DNA of 64,000 nt from Nitrospira sp. (GCA_030123625.1 CP126121.1:3202179-3266178), one strand, 5' to 3'; numbered from the stretch's first letter, positions 41,319 to 50,575 are shown. Notes: generated from the sequence alone by a model not told the origin. Program-made: numbers and translations.

Positions 41319-43210
41319 AGCAAACCGTAGCCAAACTGTTTCGCTCCATCGCCGGGCGGTATGGCAGCACGGTGCTCGATTATCGCTCGACTCTCGTGAT
41401 CGGTGCGCAGCTGACTCTGATTCTGGCGGCCAATGTGACTGCCTTTGCGCTGCGCTTTGAGGGCGATATTCCTTCCGAATATCGGCAGATCATGTGGGAC
41501 CACGTGCCCGCCGTGCTGCTGATATTCGGCGCAGGCTTATGGGTATTTGGGATTCAGCATGGGCTGTGGAGATATGTTGGTCTTCACGATCTGGGCAAAA
41601 TCCTTTTGGCTTCTCTCACCAGCGCAGCGGCATTTTATGGAGTGATCCATCATATCGGCGGCATTACGCAGTATCCTCGATCCGTAATTATTTTGACGGG
41701 TCTCTTGAACGGACTCTATTTGGCGGGCATCCGATTGGCCGTGCGGGGGTTCCGTGAGTGGCTCCAGATTGTCGGTCCGAGTGCCAAACGCGTGTTGATC
41801 GTCGGTGCCGGACATGCGGGGGAGCTGCTGGTAAGGGACATGCTGTCCGATGCAAATTATAACTGTCGTCCGGTGGGATTCGTGGACGATGATCCCATCA
41901 AACGAAAGAAAAAGATCCATGGCATCCCGGTTGTCGGGACGATTGCCGATACCAAGGAGGCGGCCGATAAGCTGGATGCCCAAGAAATCATCGTCGCCAT
42001 CCCATCGTCCTCGACGACGGTGAAGCAGAAAATTCTGGCGGCTTCTGAAGGCTGCACGGTTCCGATTAAGACGTTGCCCAGTGTCAGAAGCCTACTCGGT
42101 GATTCGGTCTTGCTCCAGCAAGTGAGGCCGATGAATTTGGATGATTTGTTGCAGCGCGAGCCCATTCAGACGGATCGTCAAGAGCTGCATCCGCTCATCA
42201 CCGGGAAGACGCTGCTCGTCACCGGGGCGGGAGGGTCGATCGGATCTGAATTATGCCGACAAATTGCGCAGTACAAGCCCGAATCCTTGGTCCTGTTCGA
42301 ACGGTATGAGAACGCCCTCCATTCGCTGTTGCTGGAGTTGAGAGGGGCCTTTCCGGAAGCAAACATTCTCCCTCTGATCGGAGACGTGACGGTGCCCGAC
42401 CGCGTATCGGAGATATTTCACCAAACCGGCCCCGATATCGTGTTTCACGCGGCCGCGCACAAGCATGTTCCTCTTATGGAACTGAACCCAAAGGAAGCGA
42501 TCCGCAACAATATCCTAGGGACTCGCGTGGTCGCCGAAGTCGCCTTGAAAACAGGCGTCGATCGATTCGTGCTGATCTCCACGGATAAGGCCGTCAATCC
42601 GTCGAGCGTCATGGGTGTCACCAAGAGAATAGCGGAGCATTTGGTGCAGGAGTTCAACCATACCGGTCTCACGAAATTTACGGTCGTGCGGTTCGGCAAT
42701 GTGTTGGGCAGCAATGGGAGCGTGGTGCCCCTGTTTTCCGGACAGATCAGCAAAGGTGGCCCGGTGACCGTGACCCATCCTGAAATCAAACGGTTTTTTA
42801 TGACGATTCCGGAGGCCGTGCAGCTGGTTCTCCAAGCGAGTGTGATGGGGCGGGGAGGCGAAGTGTTCGTCCTCGATATGGGGGAACAGATCAAAGTCGC
42901 CGATTTGGCTAGAAACATGATCGTGTTGGCCGGCCTCGTTCCAGGGAAGGACGTCGACATCGTCTTTACTGGGCTTCGGCCGGGAGAAAAGTTGTACGAG
43001 GAGCTGTTTGAGGACGGCGAGCGGGTCGAGCCTACCACTCATCCCAAGATCCATCGAGCTGTGGGAACCCCTGTCCCGGTGGGCGAACTAGGCGAATGGT
43101 TGGAAGCATTGCCGACGGCGCTTCCCCAAACCGATGAAGAAGAATTGCTCCGAGATCTCAAGCGGCTCGTGCCCGGTTTTCAGCCGGATCTCTCTCAGGG
43201 CGTTTCGTAG
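41315..43210 (+). CDS. Membrane-bound nucleotide-sugar 4,6-dehydratase (WbpM/CapD/PglF family)
   Basis: 631 residues from ATG 41315 (GTG 41309 is an alternative). Four membrane segments occupy roughly residues 25-140. A CoA-binding-like Rossmann domain (RVLIVGAGHAGELLVRDML) precedes the catalytic SDR domain with VTGAGGSIGSELCRQI, HAAAHKHVPLMELNPKEAI, STDKAVNPSSVMGVTKR (the WbpM form, with Met in place of the usual Tyr of the catalytic pair) and VRFGNVLGSNGSV. It converts UDP-GlcNAc to UDP-4-keto-6-deoxy-GlcNAc for QuiNAc, FucNAc or bacillosamine. Confidence 0.9.
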   Translation: MKQTVAKLFRSIAGRYGSTVLDYRSTLVIGAQLTLILAANVTAFALRFEGDIPSEYRQIMWDHVPAVLLIFGAGLWVFGIQHGLWRYVGLHDLGKILLASLTSAAAFYGVIHHIGGITQYPRSVIILTGLLNGLYLAGIRLAVRGFREWLQIVGPSAKRVLIVGAGHAGELLVRDMLSDANYNCRPVGFVDDDPIKRKKKIHGIPVVGTIADTKEAADKLDAQEIIVAIPSSSTTVKQKILAASEGCTVPIKTLPSVRSLLGDSVLLQQVRPMNLDDLLQREPIQTDRQELHPLITGKTLLVTGAGGSIGSELCRQIAQYKPESLVLFERYENALHSLLLELRGAFPEANILPLIGDVTVPDRVSEIFHQTGPDIVFHAAAHKHVPLMELNPKEAIRNNILGTRVVAEVALKTGVDRFVLISTDKAVNPSSVMGVTKRIAEHLVQEFNHTGLTKFTVVRFGNVLGSNGSVVPLFSGQISKGGPVTVTHPEIKRFFMTIPEAVQLVLQASVMGRGGEVFVLDMGEQIKVADLARNMIVLAGLVPGKDVDIVFTGLRPGEKLYEELFEDGERVEPTTHPKIHRAVGTPVPVGELGEWLEALPTALPQTDEEELLRDLKRLVPGFQPDLSQGVS

Positions 43211-43327
43211 TTTTTTACATATCAAGTGCCGGTTTTCCCCCTTCGTGTTATCGTCAAGCCCGACAGTTCCAACAGACCGCAACCGATAAGAGCAACCGGG
43301 AACGATTCCCAATAGGAAGGTGTAGCC

Positions 43328-44068
43328 GTGAAAGGTGTTGTGCTGGCGGGCGGTCTTGGGAGCAGGTTATTGCCTCTCACCAAGGTCACCAACAAACACC
43401 TGCTTCCGGTTTATGACCGGCCGATGATTTATTATCCGATTCAGACACTGGTCAATGCGGGCGTGACGGAAATCATGCTGGTGACGGGAGGGAACAATGC
43501 GGGTGATTTTTTAAGATTGCTCGGGAACGGGAAGGAGTTCGGGCTCAAACATCTCAACTATACCTACCAGGAAGGTGAAGGAGGTATTGCCGACGCGCTG
43601 CGGTTGGCTGAACATTTCGCCGACGGCGAACCGATCTGCGTCGTGTTGGGCGATAACATCATCCAAGGGAGCATCGCCAAGGCGGCGGATCACTTTCGCC
43701 GCCAGCAAGAAGGGGCGAAAATTCTCCTCAAAGGCGTCAAGGATCCGCAACGGTTCGGCGTGCCGGTTTTGGAAGGTGAACGTATTGTAAAGATCGAAGA
43801 GAAACCGATCCATCCTCGATCGCCGTATGCCGTTACGGGCATGTATTTCTATGACCCACAAGTATTCGGATTCATCCGATCACTCAAACCGTCGGCGAGG
43901 GGAGAGCTGGAAATTACGGACGTCAACAACGCCTATATCAAGGCCGGAATGCTGACATGGGATCTGCTTGAGGGTTGGTGGACGGACGCCGGCACCATCG
44001 AGTCTCTCTATCTGGCCAATCAGTTGGTCGGCCGAACCGGCGCCAATAACCCTAGTGTCGCGGCATAG
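43328..44068 (+). CDS. rfbA: Glucose-1-phosphate thymidylyltransferase (short form)
   Basis: 246 residues from GTG 43328, with AGGAAGGTG just upstream. VVLAGGLGSRLLPLTKVTNK, HLLPVYDRPMIYYPIQTL, CVVLGDNII and ELEITDVNNAYI are the RmlA/RfbA signature blocks. The protein is ~45 residues shorter than E. coli RmlA (about 290) because the C-terminal helical extension is absent, as in the short RmlA class. It makes dTDP-glucose, the first step to dTDP-L-rhamnose. The next gene follows directly. The 117-base gap before it (43211-43327) begins with a T-run (TTTTTT at 43211-43216), possibly part of a terminator. Confidence 0.88.
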   Translation: MKGVVLAGGLGSRLLPLTKVTNKHLLPVYDRPMIYYPIQTLVNAGVTEIMLVTGGNNAGDFLRLLGNGKEFGLKHLNYTYQEGEGGIADALRLAEHFADGEPICVVLGDNIIQGSIAKAADHFRRQQEGAKILLKGVKDPQRFGVPVLEGERIVKIEEKPIHPRSPYAVTGMYFYDPQVFGFIRSLKPSARGELEITDVNNAYIKAGMLTWDLLEGWWTDAGTIESLYLANQLVGRTGANNPSVAA

Positions 44069-45085
44069 ATGCGTATCCTTGTCACCGGGGGCGCCGGGTT
44101 CATCGGTTCTCACCTTGTCCGACGTCTGCTGGCCTCCGCACAGCACGAAGTCGTCAACCTTGATGCCCTCTGCTATTCGGGGAATCCGGCCAACCTGGAC
44201 ACGGTCAGTCGACAGCCGGGGTATGTGTTCATCCACGGCGACATTTGCGATGGCTCGTTGGTGTCGTCCGTGCTTCGCACATATCGGATTGAAGGCATCA
44301 TTAACTGCGCGGCGGAGACGCATGTCGATCGTTCGATTCTTGACCCGGGAAGCTTCGCCCGCACCGATGTGGTGGGCACGGGCGTGTTGCTGGAAGAAGG
44401 GCGGCATGCCGGCGTGAAACGCTTTCTTCAAGTGAGCACGGACGAGGTGTACGGCACGGTCGAATCCGGTCTGTCGACGGAAGAAGATCGGGTGGCGCCG
44501 CGCAGTCCCTACTCGGCCAGTAAAGCAGGAGCAGATCTCCTCGCGTTGAGCTACTGGACGACCTATCAATTCCCGGTGGTGGTGACAAGGGGCAGCAATA
44601 CCTATGGCCCCAATCAGTATCCGGAGAAATTCATTCCTCTCTTCGTGACGAATGCCATTGATGATCAGTTGTTGCCGTTATACGGTGACGGCAGACACCG
44701 TCGCGATTGGCTTGCCGCCGAAGATCATTGTGCCGGGATCGAACAGGTTTTTTTTCATGGAGAGCCCGGGACCGTGTACAACATCGGCGGAGGAAACGAG
44801 CGTGAAAATATTGTGATCGCCGAGAAGATCCTCTCGTACTTAGGTAAGCCGAAGAGCTTGCTTCGCTTCGTGGTAGACCGGCCTGGGCATGACCGCCGGT
44901 ATGCGGTCGATAGTGGGAAGCTCCGTCGGCTCGGATGGCGCCCTATCGTGCCGTTCGAAGAAGGGCTGCATGCGACGATTCAATGGTATCGGGAACATGA
45001 GTCCTGGTGGCGTCCCATCAAGTCCGGAGAGTTCCGGAAGTACTATGAGCAGATGTACGGCAAACGGTTACAACAAGCAGGTTAA
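44069..45085 (+). CDS. rfbB: dTDP-glucose 4,6-dehydratase
   Basis: 338 residues, starting directly after rfbA stop. NAD loop TGGAGFIGSHLVRRL, CAAETHVDRSI, the catalytic STDEVYGTVES and PYSASKAGADLL (Tyr-x3-Lys), plus RGSNTYGPNQYPEKFIPLF are diagnostic of RfbB/RmlB. It converts dTDP-glucose to dTDP-4-keto-6-deoxyglucose. Confidence 0.93.
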   Translation: MRILVTGGAGFIGSHLVRRLLASAQHEVVNLDALCYSGNPANLDTVSRQPGYVFIHGDICDGSLVSSVLRTYRIEGIINCAAETHVDRSILDPGSFARTDVVGTGVLLEEGRHAGVKRFLQVSTDEVYGTVESGLSTEEDRVAPRSPYSASKAGADLLALSYWTTYQFPVVVTRGSNTYGPNQYPEKFIPLFVTNAIDDQLLPLYGDGRHRRDWLAAEDHCAGIEQVFFHGEPGTVYNIGGGNERENIVIAEKILSYLGKPKSLLRFVVDRPGHDRRYAVDSGKLRRLGWRPIVPFEEGLHATIQWYREHESWWRPIKSGEFRKYYEQMYGKRLQQAG

Positions 45086-45094
45086 GCTCCAAAC

Positions 45095-45140
45095 AGGTTA
45101 AGGCTAAGGTTAAGGTCAACCTAGACCTCAGCCTTAACCT
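45095..45140. repeat. Simple-sequence inverted repeat between rfbB and rfbD
   Basis: AGGTTAAGGCTAAGGT (45095-45110) is complementary to ACCTCAGCCTTAACCT (45125-45140) in 15 of 16 positions. It is built of TTAAGG-type repeats and its complement, occupying most of the 67-base gap. There is no run of T after it, so terminator function is doubtful. Confidence 0.6.
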
Positions 45141-45152
45141 CAACCTCTCATC

Positions 45153-46004
45153 ATGCGTATCCTTATCACTGGAGCCGGTGGACAACTGGGCAGCGCGCTT
45201 TGCGAGGTGTTTGGGTATGAAGCTGTTATACCCAAGGATTTACCGGACTTTGACCTCACGAATCCGAATGTTGAAGAAGAGATCATCGGCTCCGCTCCCG
45301 ATCTGATCATCCATGCGGGGGCCTACACCGATGTAGACGGGGCGGAACGAGAACCGGACCTCGCGTTGGCGGTGAATGCCGAAGGAACGGAGCGGATCGC
45401 ACGTGCCGCCGTTCGACTCGGGGCCCGCCTCATGTATATTTCTACCGACTATGTCTTTGATGGAACGCAGCGTGTGCCGTATAGGGAAGACGATAGCCCA
45501 CGCCCGATTAACCGATATGGGTTTTCAAAATGGAAGGGTGAGCAGGCTATTCTGGCGTCAGGCGCCAAGGCACTCATCATCCGGACCGCATGGCTCTATG
45601 GATCGGTCGGTAAGAATTTTGTGAAGTCGATCATGCGGGCTGCACAGAGCGAGCCGATTCTGAAGGTCGTGAATGATCAATCCGGTTGCCCTACGTATGC
45701 CGAGGACTTGGCCGCTTCCATTGCTTCGCTGGTCGGAAAGGATGTGGAAGGGGTGATTCATATCACCAATCGCGGGCAGTGCACATGGTATGAGTTTGCG
45801 CAGGCCATCGTTCGTGAAATGGGCTTCAGTTGTTCCGTCGTGCCCATCATGACGGAGCAGGCAGGACGTCTTGCCAAGCGACCGCCCTATTCGGTGTTGA
45901 ATCAGGACCGCTTGGTGTCGTTGGGCCTCGAGTTACCTGAATGGAACGAGGCGCTCGCCCGATTTGCTAAGGTCGCCCGCTTGTCTCTTACGCTTGTCTC
46001 TTAG
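45153..46004 (+). CDS. rfbD: dTDP-4-dehydrorhamnose reductase
   Basis: 283 residues, the usual RmlD length. ILITGAGGQLGSALCE is the NADPH loop; HAGAYTDVDGAEREP, YISTDYVFDGTQRVPY, NRYGFSKWKGEQAI with the Tyr-x3-Lys pair, and VVNDQSGCPTYAEDLA are RfbD-specific blocks. It completes dTDP-L-rhamnose. The 3,5-epimerase (rfbC) that should act before it is not visible in the window. Confidence 0.93.
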   Translation: MRILITGAGGQLGSALCEVFGYEAVIPKDLPDFDLTNPNVEEEIIGSAPDLIIHAGAYTDVDGAEREPDLALAVNAEGTERIARAAVRLGARLMYISTDYVFDGTQRVPYREDDSPRPINRYGFSKWKGEQAILASGAKALIIRTAWLYGSVGKNFVKSIMRAAQSEPILKVVNDQSGCPTYAEDLAASIASLVGKDVEGVIHITNRGQCTWYEFAQAIVREMGFSCSVVPIMTEQAGRLAKRPPYSVLNQDRLVSLGLELPEWNEALARFAKVARLSLTLVS

Positions 46005-46118
46005 TTGTTCACAGAATTGAGCGCTTCTCTCGGTAAAACCCTTTGCAATTGTTTCCAGGCTCGTTAAGATAGCAGTCGATTCTTATCGGGATGTCTCGCT
46101 TTTTCTTGTCATAAGCGC

Positions 46119-46640
46119 GTGAAATCGAAAACTCAGCAAAAACCTGCGAAAAGCCTCTTGCGGGAAATCCGATTGTTCGCTACGGATGTGGACGGAGTTC
46201 TCACTGATGGCGGCATGTATTATGCCGAGTCGGGTGATGAGTGGAAGAAGTTCAACACCCGAGACGGCATGGGAATCAAATTGCTGCAGAAGGCCGGCCT
46301 TATCACGGCAATTGTGACGCAGGAACGAACCAGATTGGTAGCCCGCCGGGCGGAAAAGCTCGCCATCCCTGAACTTCATCAAGGAGTGATGGACAAGTTG
46401 TCGGTGATCCGAGACATGGCCATACGGCATGGCATCTCGCTCAGACAGATCGCGTATATCGGCGATGATGTCAATGATATCGAAGCCTTGAAAGCGGTCG
46501 GACTGTCGGCGGCTCCCGCAGACGGGCTTCCGCAAGTGGTAGGGATCGTCGATTATGTCTGTCGACAGCAGGGTGGAGAGGGGGCGGTGCGTGAAATTGC
46601 CGAGATGATTTTGGACGCTCAGGAAAACCGCTCACGTTAA
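46119..46640 (+). CDS. kdsC: 3-deoxy-D-manno-octulosonate 8-phosphate phosphatase (HAD family)
   Basis: 173 residues from GTG 46119, close to the E. coli KdsC length. LFATDVDGVLTDGGMYY is the HAD nucleophile motif (DVDGVLTDG form of the C0 class). FNTRDGMGIKLLQKAGL and AYIGDDVNDIEAL with the distal Asp pair are KdsC signatures. It dephosphorylates Kdo-8-P to Kdo for the LPS inner core. No cap domain is present, as expected for the tetrameric class. Confidence 0.9.
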   Translation: MKSKTQQKPAKSLLREIRLFATDVDGVLTDGGMYYAESGDEWKKFNTRDGMGIKLLQKAGLITAIVTQERTRLVARRAEKLAIPELHQGVMDKLSVIRDMAIRHGISLRQIAYIGDDVNDIEALKAVGLSAAPADGLPQVVGIVDYVCRQQGGEGAVREIAEMILDAQENRSR

Positions 46641-46716
46641 TCGTTATTCGTTCAACGTTATCCGAGGAAATGGAGTCCATTTATGGCGATTCACGGTTCA
46701 CGATTCACGAAGAACG
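46635..46716. repeat. CGTTAATCG/GATTCACG simple repeats at the kdsC-manC junction
   Basis: CGTTAATCGTTATTCGTTCAA begins at 46635 and a run of CGATTCACG-type units extends from 46687 to 46716. The second block lies inside the manC frame and supplies its first dozen residues. The units are the same type as at 48143-48290. Confidence 0.5.
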
Positions 46717-48182
46717 ATCATCTCTATCCCGTGATTATGGCGGGAGGGAGCGGGACTAGATTTTGGCCCCTGAGCCGCCATCTGTTCCCAAAGCAGCTCT
46801 TGCGGATCAGCGGTGAGTATACACTCATTCAGCAAACCATGCGACGCGTCATAGGTTGTGCGCCGGCCGCCAACGTATTGATCTCGACAAACGCGGCGCA
46901 AGCCGATCTCATCCGTTCGCAATTGGTGGACTGGAAAGAGGACCTCGCGAACGGATTCCTTCTTGAACCGGAAGGGCGTAACACGGCGCCCGCCATTGCA
47001 TTGGCGGCTCTCGAGGTGCTGACACGTGATCCTGACGGACTCATGTTGGTGGTGCCTGCCGACCATGTGGTGACGGGACAACGCGACTTTGAGGCTGCGG
47101 TCCGATTAGCTTCACAATTGGCTGCGGAAGGTTACTTGGTCACGTTTGGAATCAAGCCGATCAGACCGGAAACCGGTTACGGCTACATCAAACCGAAAGG
47201 TCACGCGCTGCTTGGTAAGCAGGGCAAGTTGCGAGGGTATCTCGTTCAACAATTCGTGGAGAAGCCCAATGCCGCCAAGGCGGCCCGGTACGTGAAAGCA
47301 GGCGGCTATTTTTGGAACAGCGGCATGTTTATCTGGCGTGCCGCGACGATCTTGGAGGAAATCGGCCTTCACCAGCCGGCGATCATGGCCGCAATGGAAC
47401 GGATCAGAAAGCTGAGAACGGATGGTGCTCCAAAGCAGTCGATCGACGATGTCTATCGCCGAATCGTGTCGGTTTCTATCGATACCGGTGTGATGGAACG
47501 GTCGTCGAAGGCGGCCGTGGTGCCGGTGACGTTTCAATGGTCTGATGTCGGAAGTTGGGGCAGCTTGGACGAAGTGGCTGAGAAGGATCAGGCCGGCAAT
47601 GTGGTCGCCGGACGGGTGATCGATCTTGAGAGCACACAGTCGATTGTCTATGCGGATCGGCGTGTCGTCGCGACGATCGGGCTGCAAAATATGGTCGTAG
47701 TGGACACTCCGGATGCCACGCTGGTCTGTCCGAAATCTCGGGCGCAGGATGTGAAAAAGGTCGTCGACATTCTGAAACAACAGCGGGCGCCGGAACATTT
47801 GGAACATTTGACGGTACAACGGCCTTGGGGGTCGTACACCGTGTTGGAAGAGGGACCGGGATTCAAAGTGAAACGTGTTACGGTGAACCCCGGAGGTCGC
47901 CTTTCCCTCCAGATGCATCATCAGCGCAGCGAACATTGGGTGGTGATCAGCGGTACCGCACGTGTCACAAGAGATCAAGACGTCTTCGATTTGCACGTCG
48001 GCGAAAGTACGGCCATCCCGGTGAACACCCAGCATCGATTGGAAAATCCTGGGCAGGAAACGGTGCATATCATCGAAGTACAGAACGGACCCTATCTTGG
48101 TGAGGATGATATTGTGCGGTTCAAGGACGACTATGGAAGGGACGTTAATCGTGAAGCGTTAAACGTGAAACGGGAGACGTGA
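46683..48182 (+). CDS. manC: Mannose-1-phosphate guanylyltransferase / mannose-6-phosphate isomerase (bifunctional)
   Basis: 499 residues. After a short repeat-derived start the pyrophosphorylase loop appears: VIMAGGSGTRFWPLSRHLFP, FLLEPEGRNTAPAIALAA, VVPADHVV and the VQQFVEKPN signature. The C-terminal isomerase-type cupin domain has RPWGSYTVLEEG, LSLQMHHQRSEHWVVISG with metal-binding His residues, and STAIPVNTQHRLENPG. It makes GDP-mannose. The last ~14 codons (from about 48140) are again repeat DNA. Confidence 0.93.
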   Translation: MAIHGSRFTKNDHLYPVIMAGGSGTRFWPLSRHLFPKQLLRISGEYTLIQQTMRRVIGCAPAANVLISTNAAQADLIRSQLVDWKEDLANGFLLEPEGRNTAPAIALAALEVLTRDPDGLMLVVPADHVVTGQRDFEAAVRLASQLAAEGYLVTFGIKPIRPETGYGYIKPKGHALLGKQGKLRGYLVQQFVEKPNAAKAARYVKAGGYFWNSGMFIWRAATILEEIGLHQPAIMAAMERIRKLRTDGAPKQSIDDVYRRIVSVSIDTGVMERSSKAAVVPVTFQWSDVGSWGSLDEVAEKDQAGNVVAGRVIDLESTQSIVYADRRVVATIGLQNMVVVDTPDATLVCPKSRAQDVKKVVDILKQQRAPEHLEHLTVQRPWGSYTVLEEGPGFKVKRVTVNPGGRLSLQMHHQRSEHWVVISGTARVTRDQDVFDLHVGESTAIPVNTQHRLENPGQETVHIIEVQNGPYLGEDDIVRFKDDYGRDVNREALNVKRET

Positions 48183-48290
48183 CCGCACGAGAGAGGGCGA
48201 TTTCAGTTATGAATGGATTCATTCGATACTTATCAAAGGCCAACGTCATCCAGTAGACGACGGTTAACGTTTAACGATTCACGAATAACG
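48143..48290. repeat. Inverted pair of CGTTAATCG-type repeats around the manC-manB gap
   Basis: The 23 bases at 48143-48165 and the complement of 48268-48290 agree in 21 positions. The left arm (extending to 48172) forms the end of the manC coding region; the right arm ends 8 bases before the next ATG. The gap 48183-48297 shows no other element. Confidence 0.6.
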
Positions 48291-48297
48291 AGGGCCC

Positions 48298-49698
48298 ATG
48301 GCACTATTTCGCGAATATGATCTCCGGGGAATCGTCGGGAATGAGTTGACCGAGGATCTGGCAGAACGGTTAGGCCGAGCCTATGCCACGCATGTGAATG
48401 GGCATGGAGTGAAAGCGATCAGCGTGGGGCGAGATGGTCGATTGAGTTCTCCGGCTCTCCACAAAGCGCTTCTGAAAGGATTGCTTGCCGGCGGGCTGGA
48501 TGTCATCGATATCGGAATTTGTCCTTCCCCTTTGGTGTACTTTTCATTGTTTTCTCTGCCCGTCGGCGGCGGCATCATGATTACAGGGAGTCACAACGCG
48601 GCAGAATATAACGGATTCAAGATCTGTGTCGGCAAGACGGCCATCCATGGTGAAGAAATTCAGGAACTTCGAAGAGTGATGGAAAAAGGTGCATTCGTAT
48701 CGGGGAGGGGGCGTCTCTCGGAGCACCCGATTATTCCTGACTATCTGGCGTACATTCAGCAACACTTCTCTCATGTTCAAGCGAACCGGCTGCATGTGGT
48801 GATCGATAGCGGGAACGGCGCGGCGTCCCTTGTCGCCAAACAAACGCTTGAGTTGTTGGGATGTAAGGTAACGGGACTCTATTGTGATCTGGACGGACGC
48901 TTTCCCAATCACCATCCGGACCCGACGGTCCTTGAAAACCTATCCGACCTCATGCACGCGGTGAAAGAACATGGTGCCGATGTGGGAATCGGGTATGACG
49001 GAGATGCGGACAGAATCGGGGCTGTTGATGAGCAGGGCCATGTGTTGTGGGGGGACCGCCTGTTGGTTCTCTACTCACGGGACATCTTGGCGGTGAAACC
49101 CGGCAGCACCATCATCTCGGAAGTGAAAGCGTCGCAGAGTCTCTACGACGACATTGCGAAGCGTGGCGGGCGCGCCATCATGTGGAAGACCGGTCATTCG
49201 CTGATGAAGGCGAAAATGAAGGAAGAGGCGGCGGTATTGGCCGGTGAAATGTCCGGGCACATGTTTTTTGCGGATCGGTATTTCGGGTATGATGATGCAA
49301 TCTATGCCTCGTGTCGGCTCGTAGAAATTTTATCGAAAACCAGACAGCCCCTTTCGGCGTTAGTGTCGGACCTTCCTCGCTCAGTCGTCACACCGGAGAT
49401 ACGAGTGGATCTTCCTGATACCGTCAAGTTCGATGTCGTTGAGCGGATTCGCAAAAGATTCACTGAGTCCTTGATGACTAAACAGGGTCTCGGGCCGAGG
49501 AAGCTGGCGCTCCAAAACCTGATCACGATCGACGGCGTCCGTGCGATATTCGATGAAGGGTGGGGGCTTATCAGGGCTTCCAACACCCAACCGGCCTTAG
49601 TATTGAGGTTTGAGGCGACATCTTCCGCACAACTCAAGGTCATTCAAGCGCTCATCGAGGATGAACTCGCAATGGCGAAACAGGCGCTCGGGTGCTGA
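48298..49698 (+). CDS. manB: Phosphomannomutase/phosphoglucomutase (AlgC/ManB family)
   Basis: 466 residues. FREYDLRGIVGNELT start, VGRDGRLSS, the phosphoserine loop MITGSHNAAEYNG with the catalytic Ser, and the metal loop GIGYDGDADRIGAVDE match the alpha-D-phosphohexomutase family. The sugar-binding GEMSGHMFFADRYFGYDD and the C-terminal RASNTQPALVLRFEA are the AlgC/ManB form. It interconverts mannose-6-P and mannose-1-P for manC, and perhaps glucose phosphates for rfbA. Confidence 0.92.
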   Translation: MALFREYDLRGIVGNELTEDLAERLGRAYATHVNGHGVKAISVGRDGRLSSPALHKALLKGLLAGGLDVIDIGICPSPLVYFSLFSLPVGGGIMITGSHNAAEYNGFKICVGKTAIHGEEIQELRRVMEKGAFVSGRGRLSEHPIIPDYLAYIQQHFSHVQANRLHVVIDSGNGAASLVAKQTLELLGCKVTGLYCDLDGRFPNHHPDPTVLENLSDLMHAVKEHGADVGIGYDGDADRIGAVDEQGHVLWGDRLLVLYSRDILAVKPGSTIISEVKASQSLYDDIAKRGGRAIMWKTGHSLMKAKMKEEAAVLAGEMSGHMFFADRYFGYDDAIYASCRLVEILSKTRQPLSALVSDLPRSVVTPEIRVDLPDTVKFDVVERIRKRFTESLMTKQGLGPRKLALQNLITIDGVRAIFDEGWGLIRASNTQPALVLRFEATSSAQLKVIQALIEDELAMAKQALGC

Positions 49699-49741
49699 TA
49701 TCTGCCCTCTCCGGCCTCTTCTGACCTACCCTGTTGCCCAC

Positions 49742-50533
49742 ATGTGCCGGTACGCCGCTATGATCACTGTGGTTGCTCTGGCACCATACTCAGCCGGCTC
49801 CATAGATGCTGAATTTCTCGGCGAAGCGAAGCGTCCGTTTCAGGTTGGAGAACGGTTGACGTACGAGGTCTCCTGGCTCAACCTGCCGGCAGTCATCGCG
49901 GTGATGGAGGTGGCCCGAGTGGATGGGCCAAAGAACCAGGCCGCCGCGAAGCTGGTGGGGACCGCGCAATCGACTCCCATTATCACCAGGTTTTTTCCTG
50001 TCGACAATCGTGTGGAATCGGAACTGGATTTGGATACCCTGACTCCGGAACATATGACGTTCCGTCGGCGCGAAGGCAAAAAGAAAGAAGATATCGAGTA
50101 TGTTTTTCACCAAAAAGAGGGCCTGGTCACGGCCGTCAGAGGCGGAACGACGGAGTCGCTTTCTATCCCGGCCGGGACACAGGATATCATTTCATGTTTG
50201 TACTATACGCGTGCGGTGTTGCCCCCGAATCCGGGTGCCTCGCTGAAGATGAATGTGTATCATGACAAGAAAAATCGTCCAGTCGAGGTTCGTGTCGAGG
50301 CTATCGAAACCATTGAAGGGGCATGGGGAAAGGCGGAGACTGTCCGAGTGCTGGTGATTATGCCGTTCCATGGGTTGTTTATGAATCAAGGCAACATCCG
50401 TGTGTGGGTCACGAATGATGAACGGAAGACCCCTGTTCGGATGAAAGCGCAGGTCGTGCTCGGATCGATCGTCGCAGATCTGGTCGACGGCTTGTGGGAA
50501 TCGGTCCCGCCGAGCAAAAGTCATGAACATTGA
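49742..50533 (+). CDS. DUF3108-type exported protein
   Basis: 263 residues from ATG 49742. The N-terminus (MCRYAAMITVVALAPYSAG) reads as a short signal peptide. FQVGERLTYEVSWLNLPA is the standard opening of the DUF3108 family, followed by a beta-rich body with GTQDIISCLYYTRA. Family members are periplasmic or outer-membrane associated and lack an assigned function. A longer reading from 49610 overlaps manB and is rejected. Confidence 0.75.
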   Translation: MCRYAAMITVVALAPYSAGSIDAEFLGEAKRPFQVGERLTYEVSWLNLPAVIAVMEVARVDGPKNQAAAKLVGTAQSTPIITRFFPVDNRVESELDLDTLTPEHMTFRRREGKKKEDIEYVFHQKEGLVTAVRGGTTESLSIPAGTQDIISCLYYTRAVLPPNPGASLKMNVYHDKKNRPVEVRVEAIETIEGAWGKAETVRVLVIMPFHGLFMNQGNIRVWVTNDERKTPVRMKAQVVLGSIVADLVDGLWESVPPSKSHEH

Positions 50534-50575
50534 TTATTGTTCGCACGGATCAAACCCGTTATACTGGGCGTCAGT

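Noticed and set aside
47112-48068. 318-codon minus-strand open frame
   Set aside because: Antisense to manC; no recognisable motif and His/Arg-rich composition typical of a shadow frame.
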